From Periplaneta americana (Eukaryota; Arthropoda; Insecta; Blattodea; Blattidae), in contig NC_091120.1 in NCBI RefSeq assembly GCF_040183065.1, positions 20,913,208 through 20,977,207 on the forward strand: a stretch of 64,000 nt of DNA. The letters are read 5' to 3'. How positions within the stretch are numbered: the first letter of the stretch is position 1; each line of letters begins with the position of its first letter. The translations under genes and the position numbers were made by a program. Below, in pieces: positions 46,629 through 57,841 of this stretch. Below the pieces are notes generated by a model. The model was given only the letters and a program-made list of their open reading frames with translations, made no database searches and was not told the origin of the DNA.

Positions 46629-47512
46629 GGGGAGAGGATGGTATTTTTTGGTGAAAAATGAGTGAATTAAAAAAAAAATTGTTTTGTTTAAAATGCTCTG
46701 TGATATGTGTGGAATGCATAGCAAAATATTTTGTGGGTATTTGTGTCATCAGATGTTGAGACGCCATTTTTGAACTTCCTGCGTTAGGTATATTTAAATC
46801 ACTCGCCCCCTTTTATTGTTGTATCCGGTAATTTGAATTTAAAAAAATAAATAAATAAATTTTTTTCTTTAAAATACTCTTTGATGTGTGTGAAATGCAT
46901 TGCATAACATTTCGTGGGTATTTGTGCCCTTATCGGATGTTGAGACGCTATTTTTAAACTTCCTGCGCTATGGACTTTTAAATCACTCGCCCCCTTTTAA
47001 CGGTTTACGGTAACCATTTTTTTTTTGCTACATTTCCAGACAAAAATGGATATCATTTCTGAACTATTAAAGATACATGCATGAAATTTAGACCACATTC
47101 TTTCGACTATTAAGAAACTTTTCTCTATAACAGAATTTTGTTAATTGATTTCATTTTAAAACTATGTCCGTTTGTTTGCAAGAAAGGAATTCGGAAAAGT
47201 GTTATTAAATTTTAATTGTTTATTTTACAAACGGACTAATATCAAAATTCTGTTACAGACAATTCGTAGAGCATGCTTTTGCAAGTATAATGCAAAAAAC
47301 GGGATAAATCTACCTTTAAAAATGGTTTAGATATATCGGTTTTAGTAAAATCCTGCATTGGGTATATTTTTTTCAAATCTGAGCCCCCAGATTTTTTTTT
47401 TCAAAATATTTATTTTTGGTTGAGTTGCTACAGGTATGAGCTCTCTACATACAAAAAATTAATATTTTACACCAAATAGGAAAAAAGTTTTAAAAAATAC
47501 CATCCTCTACCC
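46629..47512. mobile_element. TTAA-flanked TIR element, 884 bp (piggyBac-type)
   Basis: Left end GGGGAGAGGATGGTATTTTT and right end AAAAATACCATCCTCTACCC are complements with one mismatch. TTAA lies on both sides (46625-46628, 47513-47516). The interior contains two diverged direct repeats around TTGATGTGTGTGAAATGCAT / GTGATATGTGTGGAATGCAT (46690-46760 and 46870-46940). No transposase. Confidence 0.85.
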
Positions 47513-47516
47513 TTAA

Positions 47517-47755
47517 TGGGCGATGGATTTAGGTCACCTGACCTAAATCCTTTGGATTTTTGGCTATGGGGACATTTAAAGACATTGGTGTATGCTGCAC
47601 CCGTCGACAAAGTACAAACGTTACAGGAGCGTGTATTCAATGCATGTGAGCAAATCCGACAACAGCCAGGTGTGGTAGCAAGAATTCGTGATTCACTGAG
47701 AAGGGCTGAAGCATGCGTAACAATGCATGGTAACCACATAAAGTACCTTCTGTAG
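47517..47755 (+). pseudogene. mariner-type transposase C-terminal fragment
   Basis: The frame reads RSPDLNPLDFWLWGHLKTLV, then ERVFNACEQIRQQPGVVARI, RRAEACVTMHGNHIKYLL and a stop. PDLNPLDFWLWG contains the third catalytic Asp of the DDD/DDE core, followed by the usual C-terminal helix and H-x-x-x-LL end. The TTAA element interrupts it just upstream. The N-terminal DNA-binding part is lost. Confidence 0.8.
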
Positions 47756-47914
47756 TGTCTACGTAACAGAAAGGTAGGTATCGCAGGCCACAATACAGCA
47801 TGGCCCACACCTCAACAGGTATTTGTTTCCGGAGACATGTTTATAGAACTTATTTTATAGTTTCGACTAATGGTATCTCCTGTAAAAATATGCGACACAT
47901 TTTTAAACACCCTG

Positions 47915-48632
47915 TATATTGTCGGTGGAATTGTGATAGAGAAATGAATCTAAGTGTCAGCCATGGCATTACCCGACATTCACAATTACAGTTGGGGAAA
48001 GTTGCATTAATAGCACAGCTGGAAGGGCGCTGTCTTGTCACCTTTATAATATATTATAAAATACTAATTTTACTCCATTCATATTGCATTTTTGGTCCAA
48101 GGAAAATACTAGTCTTTTACAAAAACACATTTTTACTAGTATTTTCCCTGGACCAAAAAATTACATAAAAGACTGGTGTAAAAATCAGCATTTTACCATG
48201 GACCTCACCGGAGGTATTCAGTTTCATTTTCTCCGTTATCCGAGTGATTTCACAAAGTGCTACGACACGACGTTCCTGTGTTTATCATTTAATATCTTGT
48301 AATTTCCGATGACATCTCCACGAGTTCATCTCGTTTACTTTTACATTTTTTCAATCTCATCCCAGAATTACATGTTTCACAGAATATTTAACTCCTAAGT
48401 AAACCACAATCGCATAAAGCACCATAGAACATACATGTATGTTTTCATGGAAAAGCAACTAAAAAGTTTATATTTATAATTCCATAATTTCCATTTTGAG
48501 TCCTACATTTTAAATCAAGAGGGAGAATTTGATCCACTTCTATTTTATGTTTAACTATAGCATTCAAAATTGCCACCATGATTATGATCAAACTAATTTA
48601 CAAGAATATTGATTGGTTGGCAACATAATGAA

Positions 48633-48706
<74 letters not shown>

Positions 48707-48835
48707 AATTTAATTGATCGAAACGCTACTTCCGTTACCTTGTTTTTTTTTTTTTTTTTTTTTTTTAGGGTGGGTCCTATAATACATCTGTTCCGTATAC
48801 ACACCATGGGATCGAAATACATTTTCCCCTCAGTA
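47915..48835. other. Spacer with hairpin, (AT)n and poly-T
   Basis: A 27-bp-arm inverted repeat (TTTGGTCCAAGGAAAATACT and its complement) spans 48089-48157. A pure AT run lies at 48638-48702 and a T run at 48742-48766. No gene seen. Confidence 0.6.
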
Positions 48836-50538
48836 CCGTAGAAGAGGGTAAAGTCGATCAAAATTTTGCAATTTTTTAACGATATTGAGGTTATGCAATG
48901 GAGCGAAGTTCCTCAGAAAATAGCATTTTGTCGTCATATCCATCACTTATGAAGACACGTTACAAGAATTGAATTACATATATAAAAAACTGTTCTTGTT
49001 ATTTGACTTGTGATCGAAGTTACCTGCTTAAATAGGGTAAAGTCGATCACTATTGAATTTTTAGTTTAAGGTCGATTTTAAAATATTGCGGAGTAAAGTC
49101 GATCACTGTTTATGTTTTTTAAAAAACAAATTAAGTGTATTAAATATATTTTATTTGTTATTTCTTCCTTTCTTTCTTCCTCTCAGTTTAACCTCTCCCT
49201 TCTAGGTTCATTTACACGACCCACGCCACCCGGGCCTTACAGGGCCGCGACCTGTCGGGAGAGGAATTAATCTATGGATCACATACATACTTTTTTGACC
49301 ACACAAGGACATGGAGGGCCTCCCCGGATGAGGGATCAGCTCTATGCCAGGGCCACCTCCGATACAACACAAACATTTAAGACATTACACAGCATTCACT
49401 CACACATACGAAAGGATTAAGGGAAGGATCGCCGTCCATGGCCGGACTTTCAAGAGGTACAATCCCGGCATTTGCCTGGAAATAACTGAGGAAACCATGG
49501 AAAACCTCAGTTAGTATTGCCGGCCCCTGGGATCGAACCCCGGACCTCCCGAATGCGAGGCCAGCCCTCTACCACGCCGCTAGCCCGCTTTATTTGTTAT
49601 TAGGGGCGTAAAAACAATAATAATCTTCAATATATGCCTATAGCATTATATAGTGTATCTTTTGTTACTGTGATCATACTATTGGATACAATTAGGCCTA
49701 TAGGTCTCCTCTGTACAATGACTATGATTTCCAACTTATAAAACATAAAAACACAATTTAATACTTCACATACCAACAAACAAACATTTAAGAATTCAAA
49801 ATTTACATTGAAATACCACCCTTCAATTATAATCTAAAATGCAATTCAACATTACTTACGTTTCTCTGAAATCTTCCCCTCCTCATGTCACTTTAGAAAC
49901 TACGTTGTTCCCATAGTCAGGTACAGAGGGGTGTATAAAATATGTTCCTTTGGCAGTGCTTCTCTTACGCAAGAAATTCACCATAATTTCGTCTTCCTCT
50001 TTCCCCACTATCCCATCAATATAAGCTATACTATGACACTTTTCTGTTTATAAGTGTTATTTGGAGGTATTTCGGTGAACAATTTATTCTTCCTGCTGAT
50101 CCTACCTGTTTCGAGTAGGTCGATGGCATGATCGACTTAACCCTACAAAGGTACAAGTTTTCTTAAAATAATAAGTTTCAATACTAACATTTACGAACTG
50201 CAAAACTATATTTCAGGATACAATCTCAACGAAAAGTACTTACGTATACTTCCTGTCTCCTTTCACTGCCGACTATAATTTAGAGTTTGTAAGACTTTTG
50301 TTTTCATTTAAAAGAAAAAGTTGAGAATAGCAATTTTCACTTCAACGGTAATTACACAGTGTTCCCATTGTTGACATTCGCAGGCTTTTTGTTGTCTCTC
50401 TCGCGTACATTTGCAATGTAAGGCAATGAAGTCAGCATAACAAAATTTTAACAAGTAACTGAGAAAATATATAATTTTCAATAAAAATCGCAAATGATCG
50501 ATTTTACACCCACTGATTGACTTTACCCACTTCTACGG
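48836..50538. mobile_element. TA-flanked TIR element, 1703 bp, with SINE inside
   Basis: Left CCGTAGAAGAGGGTAAAGTC and right GACTTTACCCACTTCTACGG are complements with one mismatch, continuing into GATCA/TGATT. TA flanks it (48834-48835, 50539-50540). GTAAAGTCGAT repeats occur inside near both ends (49027-49100, 50120-50150). TA target and GGGTAAA-type ends resemble the smaller elements at 39143 and 53167. No transposase is visible. Confidence 0.75.
49163..49588 (-). mobile_element. tRNA-derived SINE with 13-bp TSD
   Basis: TTTATTTGTTATT flanks it (49150-49162, 49589-49601). On the minus strand the head starts GCGGGCTAGCGGCGTGGTAG (A-box) and has GGTTCGATCCCAGGGG-type B-box sequence at about 49525-49540 (GGGATCGAACCCC on the plus strand). 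The body runs through CCATGGACGGCGATCC to a GAAA/GGAA-rich tail at 49163. Confidence 0.88.
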
Positions 50539-50540
50539 TA

Positions 50541-51290
50541 CATCTGTAGCCCTAGGAATAAAAGCCTCGGGCTCCAATTATGTACCTCGCGGAAAATCAT
50601 GCGTTCCTTTCCCTTAATGCATAATATACTATTTATCTCGAAAAGGAAGTAAAAGCGAGCAAAATTACCGTTTATTAAACTTTTCTTGTTTGAAATATCT
50701 GAAAGAATAACCCCTAAGAAATTAATACCATTATAATACGGCGGTTCCAGACTTTTGATTCATTCCGTACATACATGAACAATATTTTTTGCTCGCATTT
50801 AGGTTTTCTATTCACCTCTCGAGGTATTCTCATTTATTCTGTATAAACGATCAAGTCTATTTCGTAAATTTCTAGGTCTATTATAGGCCTACATGTGCAT
50901 TCATCATGCTCGACAAAATTTGCCAGGTGACTATCGTGGACAGTAATTAAGGCTTTTTCAATACCCAATTACTTGTTCTTTAGTAAATGAGAACCCCTGT
51001 GGTTTCGTTTTAGTGCAAATTAGTTCACCTTCCTGCACCGTGTTATTATCATTATCAGTTCTAATATTAAAATTATCTCGGAAAGATGTTATTATATGAA
51101 CCGACGGCTGACAAGTAAACACGCAGGATGCCAGTATGTGGTCGACTGAATTATGTTCACTTTATAATAATGAGTTTTCAGTCCTCCATGATAAAGCGGT
51201 TACTACGTCAGCAGACAGATCCCAGTTTCAAAAGTTCAAAAGTGGTACGAAACTCAGGATTTGCAAGATAGTCAGAGTGACTTCTTTCTG
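50541..51290. other. No gene seen
   Basis: AT-rich spacer; only short ORFs. Confidence 0.4.
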
Positions 51291-51372
51291 GAATAGACCA
51301 TCTCTGTGATGTAGAGGTCAGCATGCTGGTCTCTTACGCAGAGGGCAGGGGCTCGATTCCCGGTTGAGATTT
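51291..51372 (+). mobile_element. tRNA-SINE head, truncated
   Basis: CCATCTCTGTGATGTAGAGG (A-box region) and GGCTCGATTCCCGGTTGAG (B-box region) match the SINE at 57843, but the body is missing and the head abuts the first family X exon copy. Confidence 0.7.
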
Positions 51373-51396
51373 CAGGACACACCTGCACACGAAGAC

Positions 51397-53800
51397 AGTC
51401 TCTGTACTTTATTTTCAATGTCTCACAATCGTAACCGAAAACATGATAAGTTCTCAATCTAGGAGAAATGCTCGTGATAAGCGATAAAGTTGCAGAACTT
51501 ATAGCTTCAAAGCTGAAAGAGAAAAATCTGCTAGCTGCAGGACCCTACGTAACCTTTTACAGAAATCGAGAGAAAGATCTACAACAGTATTTTAGCAAGA
51601 AGACACTTTAGTGCATTGCACTGACATTCCAAACCCCATAAAATTTTAAGAGCTGAGCACAAAACAAATGAATGAAGGCTCTTCGTCGATTCAAGTATGA
51701 GAAGTTTAACAGTCTCTATACTTTATTTTCAATGTCTCACAATCGTAACCGAAAACATGACAAGTTCTCAATCAAGGAGAAATGCTCGTGATAAGCGATA
51801 AAGTTGCAGAACTTATAGCTTCAAAGTTGAAAGAGAAGAATCTGCTAGCTGCAGGAACACACGTAACCTTTTACAGAAATCGAGAGAAAGATCTACAACA
51901 GTATTTTAGCCAAGAAGACACTTTAGTATATTGCACTGACATTCCAAACCCCGTAAAATGTTAAGAGCTGAGTACAAAACAAATGAATGAAGGCTCTTCG
52001 TCGATTCAAGTATGAGAAGTTTAACAGTCTCTATACTTTATTTTCAATGTCTCACAATCGTAACCGAAAACATGACAAGTTCTCAATCTAGGAGAAATGC
52101 TCGTGATAAGCGATAAAGTTGCAGAACTTATAGCTTCAAAGCTGAAAGAGAAGAATCTGCTCGCTGCAGGAACCCACGTAACCTTTTACAGAAATCGAGA
52201 GAAAGATCTACAACAGTATTTTAGCCAAGAAGACACTTTAGTATATTGCACTGACATTCCAAACCCCATAAAATGTTAAGAGCTGAGTACAAAACAAATG
52301 AATGGAGGCTCTTCATCGATTCAAGTATGAGAAGTTTAACAGTCTCTATACTTTATTTTCAATGTCTCACAATCGTAACCGAAAACATGACAAGTTCTCA
52401 ATCTAGGAGAAATGCTCGTGATAAGCGATAAAGTTGCAGAACTTATAGCTTCAAAGCTGAAAGAGAAGAATCTGCTCGCTGCAGAAACCCACGTAACCTT
52501 TTACAGAAATCGAGAGAAAGATCTACAACAGTATTTTAGCCAAGAAGACACTTTAGAATATTGCACTGACATTCCAAACCCCATAAAATGTTAAGAGCTG
52601 AGTACAAAACAAATTAATGAAGGCTCTTCATCGATTCAAGTATGAGAAGTTTAAAAGGTGTGTTACTACATAATGGTAAACTTCTATCTCACCTACGATG
52701 AAGATTTCAAATATGTCTCTTTAACTTACAGGCTGAGGTGTAGAAGAAAGTGCTTCGCACAGCATTCCCATAAACACACCTGCACACCAAGACAGTCTCT
52801 GTACTTTATTTTCAATGTCTCACAATCGTAACCGAAGACATGACAAGTTCTTAATCTAGGAGAAATACTCGTGATAAGCGATAAAGTTGCAGAACTTATA
52901 GCTTCAAAGCTGAAAGAGAAGAATCTGCTAGCTGCAGGAATCTACGTAACCTTTTACAGAAATCGAGAGAAAGATCTACAACAGTATTTTAGCCAAGAAG
53001 ACACTTTAGTACATTGCACTGACATTCCAAACCCCATAAAATGTTAAGCGCTGAGTACAAAGCAAATGAATGAAGGCTCTTCATCGATTCAAGTATGAGA
53101 AGTTTAAAAGGTGTGTTACTACATAATGGTAACCTTCTATCTCACCTACGATGAAGATTTCAAATAGGGTAAACTAGGGTCTGTTGGACAGTCGGACATG
53201 TTGGACGCTCTGTACTTTAACGTGTTACCTCGCCACTTGTGGGCACCACATTCTGCTAGAAGTCAATGACGGAAATAGTCACGAGTGGGGCTACTTCCGT
53301 CATTGACTTCTAGCAGAATGTGATGCCCACAAGTGGCGAGGTAACACGTTAACGTACAGAGTGTCCAACATGCCCGGCTGTCCAACAGACAATAGTTTAC
53401 CCTATGTCTCTTTAACTTACAGTCTGAGATGTAGAAAAAAGTGCTTCGCACAGCATTCCCATAAACACACCTGCACACCAAGACAGTCTCTGTACTTTAT
53501 CTTCAATGTCTCACAATCGTAACCGAAAACATGACAAGTTCTCAATCTAGGAGAAATGCTCGTGATAAGCGATAAAGTTGCAGAACTTATAGCTTCAAAG
53601 CTGAAAGAGAAGAATCTGCTAGCTGTAGGAACCTACGTAACCTTTTACAGAAATCGAGAGAAAGATCTACAACAGTATTTTAGCCAAGAAGACACTTTAG
53701 TACATTGCACTGACATTCCAAACCCAATAAAATGTTAAGAGCTGAGTACAAAACAAATGAATGAAGGTTCTTCATCGATTCAAGGATGAGAAGTTTAAAA
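51397..53800 (+). repeat. Six tandem copies of a family X exon-like unit
   Basis: Units start AGTCTCT(A/G)TACTTTATTTT at about 51397, 51711, 52026, 52341, 52794 and 53484. The first four are head-to-tail at 314-315 bp; the last two are separated by a shared linker of about 140 bp (AAGGTGTGTTACTACATAATGG...). Each unit carries the peptide ISDKVAELIASKLKEKNLLA then VTFYRNREKDLQQYFSQEDT and CTDIPNP, and in a shifted frame AEYKTNEWRLF-DSSMRSL. Open 60-codon frames survive at 51782, 52097, 52412 and 53556. Copy 1 has a 1-bp deletion and copy 5 lacks the ATG. This is the N-terminal part of family X, by comparison with related proteins I recall. Confidence 0.85.
53167..53402. mobile_element. Palindromic TA-flanked MITE, 236 bp, with empty site in window
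   Basis: Ends GGGTAAACTAGGGTCTGTTG and CAGACAATAGTTTACCC are complements with small gaps, and arms of about 110 bp pair (CGTGTTACCTCGCCACTTGT). TA flanks it (53165-53166, 53403-53404). The paralogous linker at 52705-52720 reads TTCAAATATGTCTC without the insert, which proves the boundaries. Confidence 0.92.
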
Positions 53801-54187
53801 GGTGTGTTACTACTAGTATCAGTTCCAGTCGCTCATTCTATCCATCTCAAGAAAACGTATGAAAATCTTTAGCGGCTACTCGAAAAAGTCAAGTACAAGG
53901 AACATCAATGGATGCTCTGCGTGATTTGAAGATTTTGTGCATGTTGTTAGGACAACAACAGTGTTACGCCCAGTACCCATGTTACATATGTGAATGGGAC
54001 AGTCGACATAGACAGAATCACTGGACAAAACGAGAATGGCCTACAAGACACACACTGTTCCAAGAACATAATGAAGAAGAGCTTAGTAAATCCTAAAAAA
54101 AAATTCTGTTACCGCCCCCTACATATAAAATTTAGCTTAAGGAAGCAATTTACTAAGGCACTGAATAAAATGTATTTCCATATATGA
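53801..54187 (+). pseudogene. Family X middle part, broken
   Basis: Continues from the sixth exon copy: VPVAHSIHLKKTYENL, a stop, then KVKYKEHQW. A frame change leads to DLKILCMLLGQQQCYAQYPC, YICEWDSRHRQNHWTKREWP and, in another frame, RPLHIKFSLRKQFTKALNK. It is collinear with 1-300, where the equivalent block reads LQHGYTKFCCFLCLWDS and LHIKLGLVKNFVKAMDK. Frameshifts near 53870, 53905 and 54090 and the loss of everything after KALNK make it a pseudogene. Confidence 0.7.
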
Positions 54188-54459
54188 TTTTCCTTTGAAC
54201 ATTTTTTATTAAAATAAGTCATAAGTTAATGTATTAATAATTTTGATGTTCTAAAATCTAAGGTGTATTTATATTAAGGAAAAACTGAATCCAATGTGTA
54301 TTTGTATGTTGGTCATATGGTTCCCATATATTGAATATCGTCAATTTAAACATGTTATAAAGATTTGTATTACATGTAATTTTTTAGAAACGTGATGTGA
54401 TACAGGAAAATGGAAGTCATTTCTGTAATCCATACAGTCTGAATATACAAAATCAGTTA

Positions 54460-54653
54460 CTACTTACTTACTTACAAATGGCTTTTAAGGAACCCGTACG
54501 TTCATTGCCGCCCTCACATAAGCCCGCCATTGGTCCCTATCCTGAGCAAGATTAATCCAGTCTCTACCATCATAACCTACCGCCCTCAAATCCATTTTAA
54601 TATTATCTTCCCATCTACGTCTCGGCCTCCCCAAAGGTCTTTTTCCCTCCGGC
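54460..54653 (-). mobile_element. LINE family A, 194-bp 5'-truncated insertion
   Basis: A 13-bp duplication ACAAAATCAGTTA flanks it (54447-54459, 54654-54666). Inside is the minus-strand A tail with CTTACTTACTTACAAATGGC at the 3' end. A textbook target-primed insertion, among the shortest A copies here. Confidence 0.93.
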
Positions 54654-54666
54654 ACAAAATCAGTTA

Positions 54667-55640
54667 TTAGATTTCAAAAAGCTCTCAATTTTTTTTCTTT
54701 GTAGACCTGTGTTATTGTAGTCATATTTCTGATATATACGAGTATTATCATCATATCAAAATTATCTGTTTTAATTTTATATTTAAGCCATCTTTCATTG
54801 TTGGTGATTGTTGGCATAGTGTGAGTCTGCAGTGTCTTATTGGCGAAAAGAAAACGCGCTAAAACTTCAACGCTACTACAGACGCTCATATTTAAAGTTA
54901 TGAAGCCTGCATTTTAAAGCCTGACACAGATGTTCATTTTTAAAGTTATTTGGTGGACAGTGAAATTTCCCCGGGTGAAGATTTCTTGTATGCCGGAGAT
55001 GGATTCATAAACCGGGCACTCCGGATTGAGCCCGGAGATCTGGCAACCCTGCTTTACAAACGAAAGTGGATATGTATTTCCTATAACCTTTTGTTGAGTC
55101 ACAGCTTCACATTTATAATGACGACTCTCGTGCATAATTATTTTCCTGTACTGCAATTTGAGAATTGGTTCTATAGATTCTGTACAGCGAGCTTTCCGTC
55201 GAAATTTATAATTGATCTGCCACAGTGGCGGCTCGTGACCAAATTATTTGGCGGGGCACAACTAAAAACACTGCTATTATTTTATTTGAACCCATAGGTT
55301 CCTCACTACACGAACATAGGGTTGCCATACTGAATAATCGCTGAATATTTCAATAGCAAAATGTATGCATTACACACTAACCTTTCTATTTTTAGATGAA
55401 GTCCATTCTTCGATCCTTAGTTCGTACACATACTTCGATAACTCGTTGGTTGAAGTTAGGAATCAAACGCACCATTTTACTTTCAATTGAAAGCAATGCT
55501 ACTGGAGGTACGTTAACAGAAAGCCACAATTTAAAGTCACACAGTAATTGTGTGCACTCACAGTTGAGTTCTGGCGTCTTGTCAGCTCATGTGAGTTGTG
55601 TGGATATAAAAAGGAAAAATTGTGACGGTGTCGTGTGTAG
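54667..55640. other. No gene seen
   Basis: Apparently single-copy spacer. A 115-codon ORF at 54950-55297 has no recognisable domain and I do not call it. Confidence 0.4.
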
Positions 55641-55745
55641 GTCCTGGGGTAGCTCAGTCGGTAGAGCGTTCGCGCGCTAAGCGAAGGGTCCCGGGATCGA
55701 TACCCGGCCCCGGAACAATTTTTCCTTGAAATTATTCAAACCTGT
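55641..55745 (+). mobile_element. tRNA-derived SINE head
   Basis: GGGTAGCTCAGTCGGTAGAG (A-box) and CGGGATCGATACCCGGCCCC (B-box) are spaced as in a tRNA, with an anticodon-arm-like TTCGC-GCGCTAA-GCGAA. The acceptor arm GTCCTGG/CCCCGGA is imperfectly paired and the sequence runs on as AACAATTTTTCCTTG, so I call it a SINE rather than a functional tRNA. Confidence 0.6.
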
Positions 55746-57014
55746 TTTACAGGGAGCTACTACCTGAAAGCCAGATTTGTATAATGCTAATGCTGTCATT
55801 CCAGACAGTAGGCAATCGGCCGCCATTGTTATTCCTTTTCAACACGCTTGGGATATGAACATTTAAAGTAAAACTCAATTTAGGCCAGTGTCCGTGGTCC
55901 TTAAAATTAAAAATATTTGATTCTGATATAGGCTACGTAAGCTACATTCATTCTCTATACAACTACATATATATAGGTCAAATAGCGCGAGCTGGAACAA
56001 TGGCGCAAAGGATTGCGGTATCTGGATACCCACGGACTCTGTGTCAGTCCTTCTGCTGTCGAAATCTATAGTCGCGACGCTGTTATTCCCGGCATGACCT
56101 CCTCTTTGCTTACGTCTTAGGAAGTGAAGGCTCTATAAAGTCTAGGTAGGTAGTATCGTTCGCCATTTTTGTTCTTTCGTTGCCCAGCTACCATACGAGG
56201 AATCTATTTGCCCACCGTTAAACATTATCATGTCGTAGCTCCTATGATAATAAATCAAACGCACTGTAATTGAGCAAATAATTGAGCGGCAAATAACGTC
56301 TTCGTGTGCTTTCTGCGAACGCCAACGAAAGAGCCAAAATGGCGGGCGATTATATTAAGTATTTATCGAGCATTAAGAAATGAATGACGTCTTCGTAAGC
56401 GAATCACAAGACGCACACGTTTAAATGTAGCCCACTTGCAACGCGATTGGCTGCCGGAAATTAGAGCGACGGGACTATAACTGTCCTCGAATTAGTTCAT
56501 ATTGAAATGAACAACTACACATGCACACAAAGAACACTGATATAACTAACCTCACACTTAAAATAGAAAGGAAAAGAATTATTAATAACACTCAGAATTT
56601 TATTATTGCCGCTATGAATACAAACGCGGGAACCAATAACATGTATTTCGTACGGTTGTCAATGTTGCCAGCACTCTTAATGAAAAAGTAGTCTACCATA
56701 ATTTTGAATATAGCTAAACTTCTATATTAATAATGTTAAACGTTTTAATTTTAATAGCTAAATTAATCGGAAAACATAGTGAAACATTACTACTGATATG
56801 AAATATAGCAATTATAGTAAATAATTAGAAGTACTAAAGTACTCTAATACAATAAAATATTAACTTACTCACTAAAATTCTGTTTCACTAATGTTAGCTT
56901 CACTAAAACGTTTGAAGCGAGCCGCCATTTTCAGTTGACTAAGCAGTAAACAAATGACGATCGCAAGTTTATAGTAGACCTACCGTAGAGAATTTGCAGT
57001 TTGTAATGTTGGCA
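55746..57014. other. Spacer; part recurs at 58325-58670
   Basis: Sequence around 56870-57010 (CACTAATGTTAGCTTCACTA, AATGACGATCGCAAG, GAATTTGCAGTTTG) recurs directly at 58350-58660, so both belong to one undelimited repeat. No gene seen. Confidence 0.5.
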
Positions 57015-57447
57015 AACAAAGATCGCAGCTTCAATCCGTCAGAATGCTTCCTATGAGGTTTATGAGGAGGTTGGTTGCGTCTCTTCTGATGGCTCTACTA
57101 GACGGGCTGATATCATCATAAATGATCGGCAGAAGGATAAGGGTGTCATGCTTGATCCCACAATCCGTTTTGAGATGCATGAGCAACAGCCACAAGAGGT
57201 GTGTCGTGAAAAACAAGTCATATATGAGCCTTGTTGTCAGCATCTCGGAGCACAATACCACATCACACATTGGACAGTTTTTGGGCTCATGTTCGGTGCC
57301 CGTGGCACGATCCCACGTGAAACTTTAAATCAACTTAAACAATATAAAATTTCTGATGCAACGATTGATGCCATAGGCTCTCACGTGTTAAAATCATCCT
57401 TAGCTATAATTAATAATCATTTGTACCCAACAAAATTTTTATTGTAA
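57015..57447 (+). pseudogene. C-terminal RLE-type endonuclease of a LINE, copy 2
   Basis: The frame reads YEVYEEVGCVSSDGSTRRAD, IIINDRQKDKGVMLDPTIRF, EVCREKQVIYEP and VFGLMFGARGTIPRETL, collinear with the minus-strand copy at 17721-18262 (GSTRRVDIL, VDPTIRFE, SIYEP, GARGTIP). The putative acidic residues of the nuclease (RRAD and LDPT) are both present. The zinc knuckle and polymerase are missing. No in-frame stop until LYPTKFLL. Confidence 0.6.
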
Positions 57448-57679
57448 ATGATTTCCTACGTTTTCTTATCTTAATGTTTTTTTCTTTTTCTTTCCAAGCG
57501 TAACAAAATTGTTTTGTTTACTTATTATTCTTTATGAATTGATTAGTAGGCCGATCTATTGAACCCTTATTTAGGGCGGCTTTTATTGCTACAAATTATC
57601 TATGGTAGGGAGGTCATAAAAATAGAAACAAGTATATAAAGATTGTAAGAAATAAAGTAGTCTAGTACAATAGAATAGA

Positions 57680-57797
57680 ATCCTGCAATAACTCCTATGT
57701 GCAAAATATAACATTTTTCAGTAGGAAGAAAAAACACATTTATTCATTCTATTGCAGTGGTACATAAGAGATTATGAATTCTTACGTTTTCGAAAAA

Positions 57798-57841
<44 letters not shown>

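Larger units (their letters stand above)
44453..47914 (+). mobile_element. Tc1/mariner-type element, heavily interrupted
   Basis: The left end ACAGGGTGTTAAAAAAAGG and the right-end complement ACAGGGTGTTTAAAAATGTG begin long imperfect inverted repeats that stay alignable past CATATTTTTACAGGA and through GGGCCATGCTGTATTGTGGC (left arm resumes at 46361, right arm 47776-47805). The left arm is split by a 1.8-kb insertion (44566-46351). A transposase C-terminus is at 47517-47755, and a TTAA element splits the interior. Without inserts it would be about 0.8 kb. Confidence 0.75.

Noticed and set aside
54950..55297. 115-codon ORF as a host gene
   Set aside because: Low-complexity composition, no domain, and no neighbours supporting it.
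55641..55718. Functional tRNA gene
   Set aside because: A- and B-boxes are good, but the acceptor stem is imperfect, no T-run terminator is placed correctly, and several similar SINE heads occur in the window.
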